Below are positions 25,535 through 36,458 of a DNA stretch of 64,000 bases, in pieces; positions within the stretch are counted from its first letter, which is position 1, and the number at the start of each line of letters is the position of its first letter. The notes under the pieces were generated by a model. That model saw only the letters and a list, made by a program, of their open reading frames with translations, did no database searches and was not told the DNA's origin. The position numbers and the translations under genes are program-made. Source of the DNA: Nocardioides islandensis (GTDB lineage Bacteria > Actinomycetota > Actinomycetes > Propionibacteriales > Nocardioidaceae); contig NZ_JADKPN010000017.1 in assembly GCF_015352455.1 (NCBI RefSeq), positions 1-64,000 on the forward strand, given 5' to 3'.

Positions 25535-26652
25535 GCGTCGACCTCCGTGGGGGTGACGAGATCCTGCTGGCCTTCGCCCGGGCGGTCCGCGCCGCCGGCG
25601 TCCCGGTGACGCAGGACCGCTCCCAGGGGTTCCTCGCGGCGATGGCCGTGCTCGACCTGGCCGACGAGCGGGCGACGTGGGTGGCGGGCCGGTCGACGCT
25701 GTGCGCCAGCCCCGACGACCTGGTGCGGTTCGACGCCGTGTTCGAGGCCTTCTTCAACGCCCGCGACGGGCTGCCCCGGCCGCGGCCGACGGTGCCCTCG
25801 CCACCGCAGACCACGCCGTTCCCGGAGTCCGAGCGCGACGGCGACGACTTCGACGCGGAGACCGAGACGGTGTTCGCGAGCGCCAGCGAGGCCGAGGTGC
25901 TGCGGCACCGCGACGTCGCGTCGCTGACGACCGGCGAGCGCGCGCGGCTGGCGGCGATGTTCGCGACCATCCGCCCGCGGCCGCCGATGCGGCGTACTGC
26001 CCGTCACCAGCGCTGGCACCGCGGCCAGGTCGACGCGTCGCGGACGCTGCGCACCAGCCTGCGCCGGATGGGTGAGCCGGCGCGGATCAGCTGGCGGCGC
26101 CGGGGCATGAAGCCGCGGCGGGTGGTGTTGTTGCTGGATGTGTCCGGTTCGATGAGCTCCTACGCCGACGCGTTGCTGCGCCTGGCCCACCGGCTGACGG
26201 TGTCGCTGCGCGCGCAGGGGGGCGTGGTCGAGACGTTCACCGTCGGCACGCGGCTCACCCACGTGTCGCGGGCGTTGCGGATGCGCGATCCCGAGCGGGC
26301 GCTGGTCGCGGCGGGCGAGACGGTGCCCGACTGGTCCGGCGGCACCCGGCTCGGCGAGACGATGCGGTTCTTCATGGACCGCTGGGGTCAGCGCGGCATG
26401 GCTCGCGGCGCCGTCGCCGTCGTGTTCAGCGACGGGTGGGAGCGCGGCGACCCGTCGTTGCTGGCCGAGCAGATGGCCCGCCTGCACCGGGTCGCGCACC
26501 GGGTCGTCTGGGTGAACCCGCACCGCGGCAAGGCCGGGTACGAGGCGGTGCAGCAGGGAGTGCTCGCCGCCCTGCCGTTCGTCGACGACTTCGTCGCCGG
26601 CCACTCGCTGGCGACGTACTCCGAGCTGGCGGAGGTGGTCTCGCATGCGTGA
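25531..26652 (+). CDS. VWA-domain protein (CoxE-like)
   Basis: A 373-residue protein. The N-terminal half is the CoxE-type helical region with an acidic linker, and the C-terminal half is a von Willebrand A domain whose MIDAS motif DVSGSMSSY is at about residue 205. CoxE works with the MoxR ATPase CoxD in metal-centre maturation. It is coupled to both neighbours: 4-base overlap with the ATPase and 8 bases with XdhC/CoxI. Confidence 0.88.
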   Translation: MSVDLRGGDEILLAFARAVRAAGVPVTQDRSQGFLAAMAVLDLADERATWVAGRSTLCASPDDLVRFDAVFEAFFNARDGLPRPRPTVPSPPQTTPFPESERDGDDFDAETETVFASASEAEVLRHRDVASLTTGERARLAAMFATIRPRPPMRRTARHQRWHRGQVDASRTLRTSLRRMGEPARISWRRRGMKPRRVVLLLDVSGSMSSYADALLRLAHRLTVSLRAQGGVVETFTVGTRLTHVSRALRMRDPERALVAAGETVPDWSGGTRLGETMRFFMDRWGQRGMARGAVAVVFSDGWERGDPSLLAEQMARLHRVAHRVVWVNPHRGKAGYEAVQQGVLAALPFVDDFVAGHSLATYSELAEVVSHA

Positions 26653-27763
26653 GGTGCTGCCGGAGCTGCTGGCCTGGTGGGAGCAGGGCGAGACGGTCGG
26701 CGTCGGCACGGTGGTGGCGACGTTCCAGTCCGCGCCGCGACCGCCCGGCGCGTCCATGCTCGTCGGGCCCGACGAGACCGCGGTCGGCTCGGTGTCCGGC
26801 GGTTGCGTCGAGGGCGCGGTCTACGAGCTGGGGCAGTCGGTCGTGGAGTCCGGGCAGCCGGTGCTGCAGAGGTATGGCATCTCCGACGACGACGCGTTCG
26901 CCGTCGGGCTGACGTGTGGCGGCATCCTGGACGTGTACGTCGAGAAGGTGTCGCGCGAGACGTTCCCGGAGCTCGCCGAGGTGGCCGCGGACATCGAGGC
27001 CGGCCGACCCGTTGCGCTGGCCACGGTCATCGAGCACCCCGACCCGGCCATCCTCGGGCGGCGCATCGTCGTGCACCCCGACGAGCCGGCCCGTGCGTCG
27101 CTGGGCTCCTCGCGGATGGACGACGCGGTGCACGACGACGCGATCGGGCTGCTCGCCAGCGGCACCAACGCCACGCTGACCTACGGCCCCGACGGCGAGC
27201 GTCGTGGCGAGGGCATGCGGGTGTTCGTCTGGGCCTTCGCGCCCAAGCCGCGGATGCTGGTCTTCGGCGCCATCGACTTCGCCGCCGCGGTGGCGCGGGT
27301 CGGCGCCTTCCTCGGGTACCACGTGACCGTGTGCGACGCCCGGCCCGTGTTCGCGACCAGGAGCCGGTTCCCCGACGCCGACGAGGTGGTCGTCGACTGG
27401 CCGCACCGCTACCTCCAGGCGGAGCAGGACGCCGGTCGGATCGACCAGCGGACCGTGATCACCGTGCTGACCCACGACCCCAAGTTCGACGTACCCCTGC
27501 TCGAGGTCGCCCTCCGGCTGCCCGAGGTCGCCTACGTCGGCGCCATGGGCTCACGGCGTACCCACGACGACCGGCTGGAGCGCCTGCGCGAGGCCGGGCT
27601 CACCGAGAAGGAGATCGCGCGGCTCTCCAGCCCCATCGGCCTCGACCTCGGCGCGCGCACCCCCGAGGAGACCGCGATCTCCATCGCCGCGGAGATCGTG
27701 GCGCTCCAGTGGGGCGGTACGGGCGACCGGCTCATCGAGCGGGACGGGAGAATCCATCACTAG
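26645..27763 (+). CDS. XdhC/CoxI family molybdenum-enzyme maturation factor
   Basis: A 372-residue protein with the N-terminal XdhC domain (SVSGGCVEGAVYELG) and a C-terminal Rossmann-like domain ending in VAYVGAMGSRRTHDDRLERL and SPIGLDLGARTPEETAISIAAEI. XdhC-type proteins bind and sulfurate the molybdenum cofactor before insertion in hydroxylases. It is the end of the MoxR-VWA-XdhC operon; the structural genes lie 4 kb downstream on the same strand. Confidence 0.9.
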   Translation: MREVLPELLAWWEQGETVGVGTVVATFQSAPRPPGASMLVGPDETAVGSVSGGCVEGAVYELGQSVVESGQPVLQRYGISDDDAFAVGLTCGGILDVYVEKVSRETFPELAEVAADIEAGRPVALATVIEHPDPAILGRRIVVHPDEPARASLGSSRMDDAVHDDAIGLLASGTNATLTYGPDGERRGEGMRVFVWAFAPKPRMLVFGAIDFAAAVARVGAFLGYHVTVCDARPVFATRSRFPDADEVVVDWPHRYLQAEQDAGRIDQRTVITVLTHDPKFDVPLLEVALRLPEVAYVGAMGSRRTHDDRLERLREAGLTEKEIARLSSPIGLDLGARTPEETAISIAAEIVALQWGGTGDRLIERDGRIHH

Positions 27764-27768
27764 TCCGG

Positions 27769-27803
27769 TCGAGCGGAGCTCGACAGTTCGAGCGGAGCTC
27801 GAC
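27769..27803. repeat. two tandem copies of TCGAGCGGAGCTCGAC
   Basis: The copies start at 27769 and 27788. Each contains TCGAGC-GGA-GCTCGA, a 6-bp hairpin. They fill the gap between the convergent XdhC and HdeD-like genes and may act as a weak bidirectional terminator. Confidence 0.5.
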
Positions 27804-27811
27804 GAGACAGC

Positions 27812-28393
27812 TCAGCGCGGGGCCAGCAGGCGCGGGCCCACGTCCTCGCGCTTGAGGGTCTTGCCGGCGAACGCGGCGAGCAAGAACAGCAGCAGGCCCC
27901 ACACCGAAGCCAGCCCGCCACCGAAGAGGGACACGTCCGCCACGCTGCCCGAGGTGTGGGTGACGAGCAGGGCGACGAGCCCCAGGTCGGCGACGGCCAC
28001 GAGCGTCAGGACCACCCGGATGCGGCCGGCAACGCGGGAGGCGACGACGGCGATCTCGGTGACCGCGCGGAAGGCGAACCACGCCGCCAGCACCCAGGTC
28101 AACACGGCGTCGGAGAAGCCGGGGTCGAGCACGGCCAGGACACCGACCAGGATCCCGATGCCGCCGACGATGCGCACGGCGGGCGTGAGCTCGGCGCTGC
28201 GGTCAGGGCCGGTCGGCTGGTAGGCCTGCCAGACGGTGGCCGCGCCGTCGAGGAGCGTCCACACCCCGAACAGCGTGACGAGCGCGCCGGCGGTCAGGTT
28301 GGCGTTGTTGGAGGCGACGACGCCGATGAGGAAGGCCGCGGCTCCCCGGGCCAACAGCATCGATCGACCCTGGCAGAGGGCATGCAGATCCAT
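27812..28393 (-). CDS. HdeD-like (DUF308) membrane protein
   Basis: A 193-residue protein with about six membrane helices. The N-terminal RGAAAFLIGVVAS and GVWTLLDGAATVWQAYQ are typical of the HdeD/DUF308 family, whose Escherichia coli member is linked to acid resistance. The ATG at 28393 has AGGAGA at good spacing; upstream in-frame codons have no family residues. It interrupts the molybdenum-hydroxylase genes on the opposite strand. Confidence 0.75.
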   Translation of the reverse strand: MDLHALCQGRSMLLARGAAAFLIGVVASNNANLTAGALVTLFGVWTLLDGAATVWQAYQPTGPDRSAELTPAVRIVGGIGILVGVLAVLDPGFSDAVLTWVLAAWFAFRAVTEIAVVASRVAGRIRVVLTLVAVADLGLVALLVTHTSGSVADVSLFGGGLASVWGLLLFLLAAFAGKTLKREDVGPRLLAPR

Positions 28394-28565
28394 GGGGATC
28401 TCCTGGTGTCTTCCGGACCGGGTCCGGATGACGGGGCCTAGGTGCCCTCGACTGTACGCCGCTTCCCCCCAAGAGGCGGTGCGGACCGCCCTGCCCGTGC
28501 TTGCCGCCAAGGGCTAGCGTGACCAGCGGGGAGCGTCGAGGAACGGCCGGCAGAGGAGCAGGGGG

Positions 28566-29810
28566 ATGACCGTCGAGAAGGGCGACCTGTCCGCGCGCCG
28601 GCTGGAGGCCGTGCGCGCGTGGACGGCGTTCGTCGAGCACGGCGACGAGGCCGCACGACTGGTGCGCCCGGAGATCCTGTCCAGCTGGGAGAGGTCCGGA
28701 GCATCGATCACCACGGACGTCCGCTTCGCGCCGCTGGCCGACGAGGGCGACACCGAGACGTTCTGGCGGGGTTCGCCGCTGCAGATCGCGGTGTCGCGGG
28801 TCGAGGACGACTTGCGGCGGACCGCCGAGGACGGCGACCTCGTCCTCGCGGTGACCGACGCCGACACCCGGATCCTGTGGACCTACGGCGGCCGGGTGAT
28901 GCGCCGCAAGGCCGAGACGGTGAACTTCGTGGCCGGCGGGCGATGGGACGACGAGAGCGTCGGCACCAACGCCCTCGACCTGGCCAACCGGCTGAGCCGG
29001 CCGGCGATGGTGTTCTCGGCCGAGCACTACGCCTCCATCGTGCACAACTGGGTCTGCTGGGCCGCGCCCGTCAACGACCCCGTGACCGGTCAGCCGCTCG
29101 GGGTCATCGACCTGTCGACCACCTGGGACCGCACGCACCCGATCGGGCTGGCGACGGCGCGGGTGATGGCCCGGCTGATCGAGCAGGCGATGCCCCGGTC
29201 GCACGAGCACCCGGGCCAGCTGGTCTCGCCGGCCTCGCCGGAGGAGGACGGCCTCACGCTCCGCCTGCTCGGCACCGCCGAGGCGCACCTCGACGGCAAC
29301 CGGCTGCTGCTCAACCGCCGGCAGACCGAGATCCTGGCGTTGCTCGCCATGAACCCCGACGGGGTCTCGCTCGAGCGGCTGCACGCCCTGGTGTACGGCG
29401 ACCAGGGCGTCACCCTGTCCACGCTCAAGGCCGAGGTGTCGCACCTGCGCTCGGCCCTCGGCGGCCAGCTGACCTCCCGCCCGTACCGCCTGACCATGCC
29501 CGTCGCCACCGACGTGGAGTCGGTGCTGGCCGCGGTCGGCCGCGGCGACGTGTCCGCCGCGCTGACGGCCTACCGCGGCGACCTGATGCCCGGCACCAAC
29601 TCACCCGCGCTCGCCGAGCTGGGCGAGTACGTCGCGGTCGCCGTCCGCGAGGCCCTCCTCGCCGATCCACGGCCCGAGGCCGTGGTCCGCTACAGCGAGC
29701 TCGCGCCGTACGACGCCGAGGTCCTCGAGGTCTGCCTCGCCCGCCTCGGCGATCGTCCCCACCCCAGCAAGCCCCTCCTCAAGGGGCGCCTCGCCGTCGC
29801 CGGGGGCTGA
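28566..29810 (+). CDS. GAF-domain transcriptional regulator with a SARP-like DNA-binding half
   Basis: A 414-residue protein. Residues about 1-215 resemble the AcoR-type sensory part (SSWERSGA, WDDESVGTNALDLANRLSRPAMVFSAEH, GVIDLSTTWDRTHP, the last from the GAF core). The C-terminal half begins LTLRLLGTAEAHLDGNRLLL and continues LALLAMNPDGVSLERLHALVYGD and TLKAEVSHLRSALG, like the winged helix and start of the BTAD region of SARP regulators. The sigma-54 ATPase domain of AcoR is absent, as expected in actinobacteria. It is a candidate activator of the hydroxylase genes. The ATG has a strong AGGAG-type site. Confidence 0.78.
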   Translation: MTVEKGDLSARRLEAVRAWTAFVEHGDEAARLVRPEILSSWERSGASITTDVRFAPLADEGDTETFWRGSPLQIAVSRVEDDLRRTAEDGDLVLAVTDADTRILWTYGGRVMRRKAETVNFVAGGRWDDESVGTNALDLANRLSRPAMVFSAEHYASIVHNWVCWAAPVNDPVTGQPLGVIDLSTTWDRTHPIGLATARVMARLIEQAMPRSHEHPGQLVSPASPEEDGLTLRLLGTAEAHLDGNRLLLNRRQTEILALLAMNPDGVSLERLHALVYGDQGVTLSTLKAEVSHLRSALGGQLTSRPYRLTMPVATDVESVLAAVGRGDVSAALTAYRGDLMPGTNSPALAELGEYVAVAVREALLADPRPEAVVRYSELAPYDAEVLEVCLARLGDRPHPSKPLLKGRLAVAGG

Positions 29811-29830
29811 CTCGTTCTTCCGGCTCGCGA

Positions 29831-29890
29831 GAACCGCAAGCAACTCTTTGCAAAGAAACACTTGCAAAGGAACCTTTGCGGTTCTACGGT
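29831..29890 (+). promoter_or_regulatory. promoter and nested operator of the ArsR-MFS operon
   Basis: TTGCAA (29862-29867), 17 bases, TACGGT (29885-29890) form a promoter 5 bases before the ATG. Around it are CTTTGCAAAG (29846-29855, perfect palindrome), CTTGCAAAG (29861-29869) and an outer pair GAACCGCAA (29831-29839) / TTGCGGTTC (29876-29884). Repressor bound here would cover the -35 box. Confidence 0.65.
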
Positions 29891-29895
29891 GAGGT

Positions 29896-30492
29896 ATGGA
29901 CCTCACCTCGATCACCCCGGACGTCGCGGGGCTGAAGGCGCTGAGCCACCCGACGCGGCTGCGGATGCTGGGCCTGCTGCGCATCGACGGGCCGGCGACG
30001 GCGACCTCGTTGGCGACGCGGCTGGGGATCAACACCGGCCAGACGTCGTACCACCTGCGCCAGCTCGCCGACCACGGCTTCGTCGTCGACGACGAGGAGC
30101 GCGGCAACGGGCGGGAGCGCTGGTGGAAGGCCGCCCACCAGTCGACGCTGGCCAACACCGTGCCGCGCAAGCCCGAGGACCAGGACGCGATGGACGCCTA
30201 CATCCAGACGGTCGCGGTGATCTACACCCAGCAGCTCCAGGCCGCCGTCGAGGAGATGCCGCTGCTGCCGACCGAGTGGCGCGACGCCTCGACCCTCAGC
30301 GACTACCACGTCCGCGTCACGGCGAAGCACGCCGAGGCGCTCACCACCAAGATGCACGAGCTCTTCATGGAGCTGCGCGAGGACGACGAGGACGACCCGG
30401 ACGCCGTCGACTTCGTCTTCCAGTTCCAGGCGTTCCCGCGGCCCGGCCACGTGTCCGGTCCTGCGGGTCAGGTCGGAGGGGAGGAGTCATGA
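29896..30492 (+). CDS. ArsR-like winged-helix transcriptional regulator
   Basis: A 198-residue regulator with the winged helix LKALSHPTRLRMLGLLRIDGPATATSLATRLGINTGQTSYHLRQLADHGFV in its first 60 residues and a longer helical C-terminal part. It is coupled to an MFS gene by a 4-base overlap, and the upstream region holds nested palindromes over the -35 box, so it most likely represses its own operon until an inducer is present. No metal-binding cysteine motif is seen, so metal sensing is unlikely. Confidence 0.85.
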   Translation: MDLTSITPDVAGLKALSHPTRLRMLGLLRIDGPATATSLATRLGINTGQTSYHLRQLADHGFVVDDEERGNGRERWWKAAHQSTLANTVPRKPEDQDAMDAYIQTVAVIYTQQLQAAVEEMPLLPTEWRDASTLSDYHVRVTAKHAEALTTKMHELFMELREDDEDDPDAVDFVFQFQAFPRPGHVSGPAGQVGGEES

Positions 30493-31730
30493 GCCGCCGT
30501 ACGCCGCTCTACGGCTTCCTCGTCGCCGACGCGATCTCGCTGGTCGGCACCCGGGTCTCGATGATCGCGATCCCGTGGCTGGTGCTGACCACGACCGGGT
30601 CCGCCGCGCAGACCGGCCTGGTGGCGTTCGCCGAGATGCTGCCGCTGGTCGTCGTCAAGGCGCTCGCCGGCCCGCTCATCGACCGCATCGGCGCCCGCCG
30701 GGTGGCCATCACCTGCGACGTGCTGAGCATGGTCGTGGTCGGCCTGGTCCCGCTGCTGCACCTCGCCGGCGTCCTGTCGTTCCCGGCGCTGCTCGCGCTC
30801 GTCGCTGTGGGCGGCGGCCTGCGCGGCCCCGGCGACGGCGCCAAGAGCGCGTTCGTGCCGGCGCTGACCGCCCATGCCGAGGTCTCCCTCGAACGTACGA
30901 CGGGTCTCGCCTCCGCCATCGAGCGCACGGCGAGCTTCGCCGGAGCCGCCGTCGCGGGCGCGCTGGTCGCGCTGCTCGGCGCCGCCAACGCGCTGGTCGT
31001 CGACGCCCTCTCGTTCGGCGTGTGCGCGGCGGTGTTCGCGTGGTCGACCTCGGCCATGCGCGCCGAGCAGGTCGACGAGCGACCGGTCGGCACGACGTAC
31101 GTCGAGGAGCTGCGCGAGGGCTGGACCTTCCTGCGCAAGGACTCCGTCCTGGTCGCGATGTCGGGGATGGTCGCGGTGACGAACCTGCTCGACCTGGCCT
31201 TCTCCGCCGTGCTGCTGCCCGTCTGGATCAACGAGAGCGGCTACAGCGTCGGCGTGATGGGCGCGTACTTCGCCGTCTGGGCGCTGTCCTCGGCCGCCGG
31301 GTCCGCCGTCGCCGCCTGGGCGGCCGAGCGGCTGCCGCGGTTCCAGGTGTATCTCTGGGCGTTCCTCGTCGCCGGGCTCCCGCGGTTCGTGCTGCTCGCG
31401 CTCGGCGTGCCGTGGTGGGTCGTCATCGCGTCCTGCCTGGTCGGCGGGTTCGCCTCCGGCTTCCTCAACCCGATCCTCGGCGCCGTCTTCTACGAGCGCG
31501 TGCCGGCGGCCGTGATGGGCCGGGTGACCACGATCAACAGCGCGCTCTGCTGGTCGCTGATGCCCTTCGGCGGACTGCTCGGCGGCGTGCTGTCCGAGTC
31601 GTTCGGGATCGTCGCGGCCCTCCTCGTCGTCGGCTTCTCCTACTTCGCCGCGACGATGTTGCCGCTGGCCATCCCGTCCTTCCGGTCGTTCGACAAGCCG
31701 AAGCAACCGGCGCTCGTCGGGGCCGCTTGA
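30489..31730 (+). CDS. MFS transporter (EntS/MFS_3-like exporter)
   Basis: A 413-residue, 12-helix carrier with the exporter-type start FLVADAISLVGTRVSMIAIPWLVL and the loop 2-3 motif LIDRIGARRVAI. Members export siderophores, macrolides or other small molecules. The start overlaps the stop of the regulator gene by 4 bases. Substrate unknown; the ArsR-like partner implies drug- or metabolite-inducible expression. Confidence 0.85.
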   Translation: MSRRTPLYGFLVADAISLVGTRVSMIAIPWLVLTTTGSAAQTGLVAFAEMLPLVVVKALAGPLIDRIGARRVAITCDVLSMVVVGLVPLLHLAGVLSFPALLALVAVGGGLRGPGDGAKSAFVPALTAHAEVSLERTTGLASAIERTASFAGAAVAGALVALLGAANALVVDALSFGVCAAVFAWSTSAMRAEQVDERPVGTTYVEELREGWTFLRKDSVLVAMSGMVAVTNLLDLAFSAVLLPVWINESGYSVGVMGAYFAVWALSSAAGSAVAAWAAERLPRFQVYLWAFLVAGLPRFVLLALGVPWWVVIASCLVGGFASGFLNPILGAVFYERVPAAVMGRVTTINSALCWSLMPFGGLLGGVLSESFGIVAALLVVGFSYFAATMLPLAIPSFRSFDKPKQPALVGAA

Positions 31731-31779
31731 CCGCTCACCGGGTCTCGTGACAGGCGCGAGCGCGCCTTCCTCGACCAGC
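31731..31779. repeat. dispersed repeat, reverse orientation
   Basis: CGGGTCTCGTGACAGGCGC followed by TTCCTCGACCAGC matches, in reverse complement, the element at 46839-46882. It lies right after the MFS stop and before the coxS-like promoter. Confidence 0.7.
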
Positions 31780-31855
31780 TGGCTGAGGACCAACGGGGAA
31801 CCAACCTGGGCGGTCCTAGCGTGAGGGCCATCACAACGGCCCAGGAGGCGCGTGC

Positions 31856-32334
31856 ATGACCAAGATCAGCGTGAGAGTCGACCAGGAGAACGTCACCGAC
31901 GACGTGGAGCCGCGGATGCTGCTGGTGCAGTACCTGCGCGAGAAGCTCGGGAAGACCGGCACCGTGATCGGCTGCGACACCAGCAACTGCGGCGCCTGCA
32001 CCGTGCACCTCAACGGGCGATCGGTGAAGTCCTGCAACGTGCTGGCCGTCCAGGCGGACGGCGGCGTGGTCGACACCATCGAGCGGCTGGCCGACGACGA
32101 CGGCACGCTGCACCCCGTGCAGGTGGCGTTCCGCGAGTGCCACGGCCTCCAGTGCGGCTTCTGCACGCCGGGGATGATCATGCAGTCGGTCGACCTGCTC
32201 AACGAGAACCCCGACCCCACCGAGGAGGAGGTCCGGCTCGGGCTCGAGGGCAACCTCTGTCGCTGCACCGGCTACCACAACATCGTGAAGTCGGTCCTGT
32301 ACGCCGCCGAGCTGAACAAGAGGGGGGCGAACGC

Positions 32335-32338
<4 letters not shown>
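31856..32338 (+). CDS. [2Fe-2S] small subunit of a molybdenum hydroxylase (CoxS-like)
   Basis: A 160-residue electron-transfer subunit. The plant-ferredoxin cluster ligands are in GCDTSNCGACTVHLNG with a later Cys (VKSCN), and the second cluster in CHGLQCGFCTPGM and CRCTGYHNI. It passes electrons from the molybdenum site to FAD. AGGAGG precedes the ATG, and a TAGCGT box about 35 bases upstream may be its -10. It overlaps the large-subunit gene by 4 bases. Confidence 0.93.
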
Positions 32339-34781
<2,443 letters not shown>

Positions 34782-34785
<4 letters not shown>

Positions 34786-35636
34786 TCCCCGCACGGTTCG
34801 ACTACGTCGCCCCGACCTCCGTCGAGGAGGCCCTCCAGGCCCTGGCCGAGCACGGTGACGAGGCCAAGATCCTCGCCGGCGGGCAGAGCCTGCTGCCGGT
34901 GCTCCGGATGCGCCTCAACGCCCCCGAGTGGGTCATCGACCTCGGCAAGATCGATGCCCTGCGTGGCATCCGCGACGACGGCGACGCGATCGTCATCGGC
35001 GCGCTCACCACGCACCACGACGTCATGCACGACGCCCTCGTCGAGGAGCACGCGCTGCTGATCAAGAAGGCGGCCACCGAGGTGGCGGACGCCCAGGTAC
35101 GGCACCGCGGCACGTTCGGCGGCGCGCTCGCGCACGCCGACCCGGCCGGCGACCTCGGCGCTCCCGCGCTCGCACTCGGGGCCGAGTTCGTCATCGCCGG
35201 GTCGGGCGGGACGCGCACGGTCGGGGCCGACGACTTCTTCGTCGACCTGTTCGAGACCGCGATCGGCGAGGACGAGATCCTCACCGAGGTCCGGATCCCG
35301 AAGCACACCGGCTGGGGCGCGCACTACGCCAAGTTCGTGCGGGTCGCCCACCAGTGGCCGATCGTCGCGGTCGCCGCCACGGTCAAGGCGGACGGCGGCA
35401 CGATCTCCGAGGCCCGCGTGGGGCTGACCAACATGGGCTCCACCCCGCTGCGCGCGCGTGGCGTGGAGGAAGCCCTGGCCGGTGCGACGGCGTCCGAGGA
35501 CGGCGTACGCGAGGCTGCGGCCAAGGCCGCCGACGGCACCAACCCGCCGTCGGACCTCAACGGGTCGGCGGAGTACCGCAGGCACCTCGCGACGGTCCTC
35601 ACCCGCCGTGCGGTGGCTGCAGCGGCAGGCGGCTGA
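34782..35636 (+). CDS. FAD-binding medium subunit of a molybdenum hydroxylase (CoxM-like)
   Basis: A 284-residue FAD-binding type subunit with AGGQSLLPVLRMRL (about 33-46, FAD pyrophosphate site) and HRGTFGGALAHADPAGDL, the family's second FAD motif. It delivers electrons to the quinone or another acceptor. The GTG start at 34782 overlaps the large-subunit stop, with AGGAGG upstream. The gene order small-large-medium differs from the medium-small-large order of form I cox operons. Confidence 0.92.
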
Positions 35637-36394
35637 TGGATCTCACCCACCGGTTCACCGTCCCGGTCCCGATCGACGACGCCTGGGCGCACTTCAACGA
35701 CATCTCCTCGGTCGCGGAGTGCTTCCCGGGCGCCACGGTCACCTCCGCCGAGGGCGACACGTTCCACGGGTCGGTGAAGGTCAAGCTCGGTCCCATCGCG
35801 CTGGTCTACAACGGGTCGGGCACCTTCACCGAGAAGGACGAGACGGCCCACCGGATGGTGGTCGACGCCAAGGGCAAGGACAAGCGCGGTAACGGTACGG
35901 CGGGTGCGCTCGTGACCATGCAGATGACGGCCGCGGGCGGCTCGACCGACGTCGAGGTCGTCACCGACCTGGCGATCACCGGCAAGCCCGCGCAGTTCGG
36001 CCGCGGGGTGATGCAGGACGTCTCCGACAAGCTGCTCGGTCAGTTCGTCGCCTGCCTCGAGCAGCGGCTCGAGGAGCCCACGCCCGCCGCGGCCGCACCG
36101 GTCGAGACGCCGCCACCTGCGCCCCCCGCGGCCGAGCCCGAGCCGACGCCGACAGACACTTTGGCCGACGAGTCCGCGCCGGCGGCGGTCGAGGTCCCGC
36201 CGCCGGCCCCCGTGCCGGCGGTGACGCCGCCGCCGGCCCCGGTCTCCGCTCCCTCAGGCGGTGCCCGGAGAAGCGACGACGCCATCAACCTGGGCTCCAC
36301 CGTGCTGCCGGTGCTGTTCAAGAGCTACTGGAAGCAAGCCCTCGTCGCGCTCGTCGTCATCGTCCTGATCATCTGGTTGATCGCCGCCCTCTGA
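35636..36394 (+). CDS. coxG: CoxG-like SRPBCC protein with membrane anchor
   Basis: A 252-residue protein: an SRPBCC domain (about 1-145, HRFTVPVPIDDAWAHFNDISSVAECFPGA), a Pro/Ala-rich linker of about 60 residues, and a C-terminal membrane helix (about 230-250, ALVALVVIVLIIWLIAAL). CoxG proteins bind lipid quinone and have been shown in mycobacteria to link CO dehydrogenase to the respiratory chain. Its ATG overlaps the medium-subunit stop by 1 base, so it belongs to the operon and suggests electrons go to menaquinone. Confidence 0.86.
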   Translation: MDLTHRFTVPVPIDDAWAHFNDISSVAECFPGATVTSAEGDTFHGSVKVKLGPIALVYNGSGTFTEKDETAHRMVVDAKGKDKRGNGTAGALVTMQMTAAGGSTDVEVVTDLAITGKPAQFGRGVMQDVSDKLLGQFVACLEQRLEEPTPAAAAPVETPPPAPPAAEPEPTPTDTLADESAPAAVEVPPPAPVPAVTPPPAPVSAPSGGARRSDDAINLGSTVLPVLFKSYWKQALVALVVIVLIIWLIAAL

Positions 36395-36458
36395 GGGTGT
36401 CTGGACCAGTCAGGGCGCGTCGGCGAGACGCGGGGTAGGCGACCTTTAGGCTCCTCGC

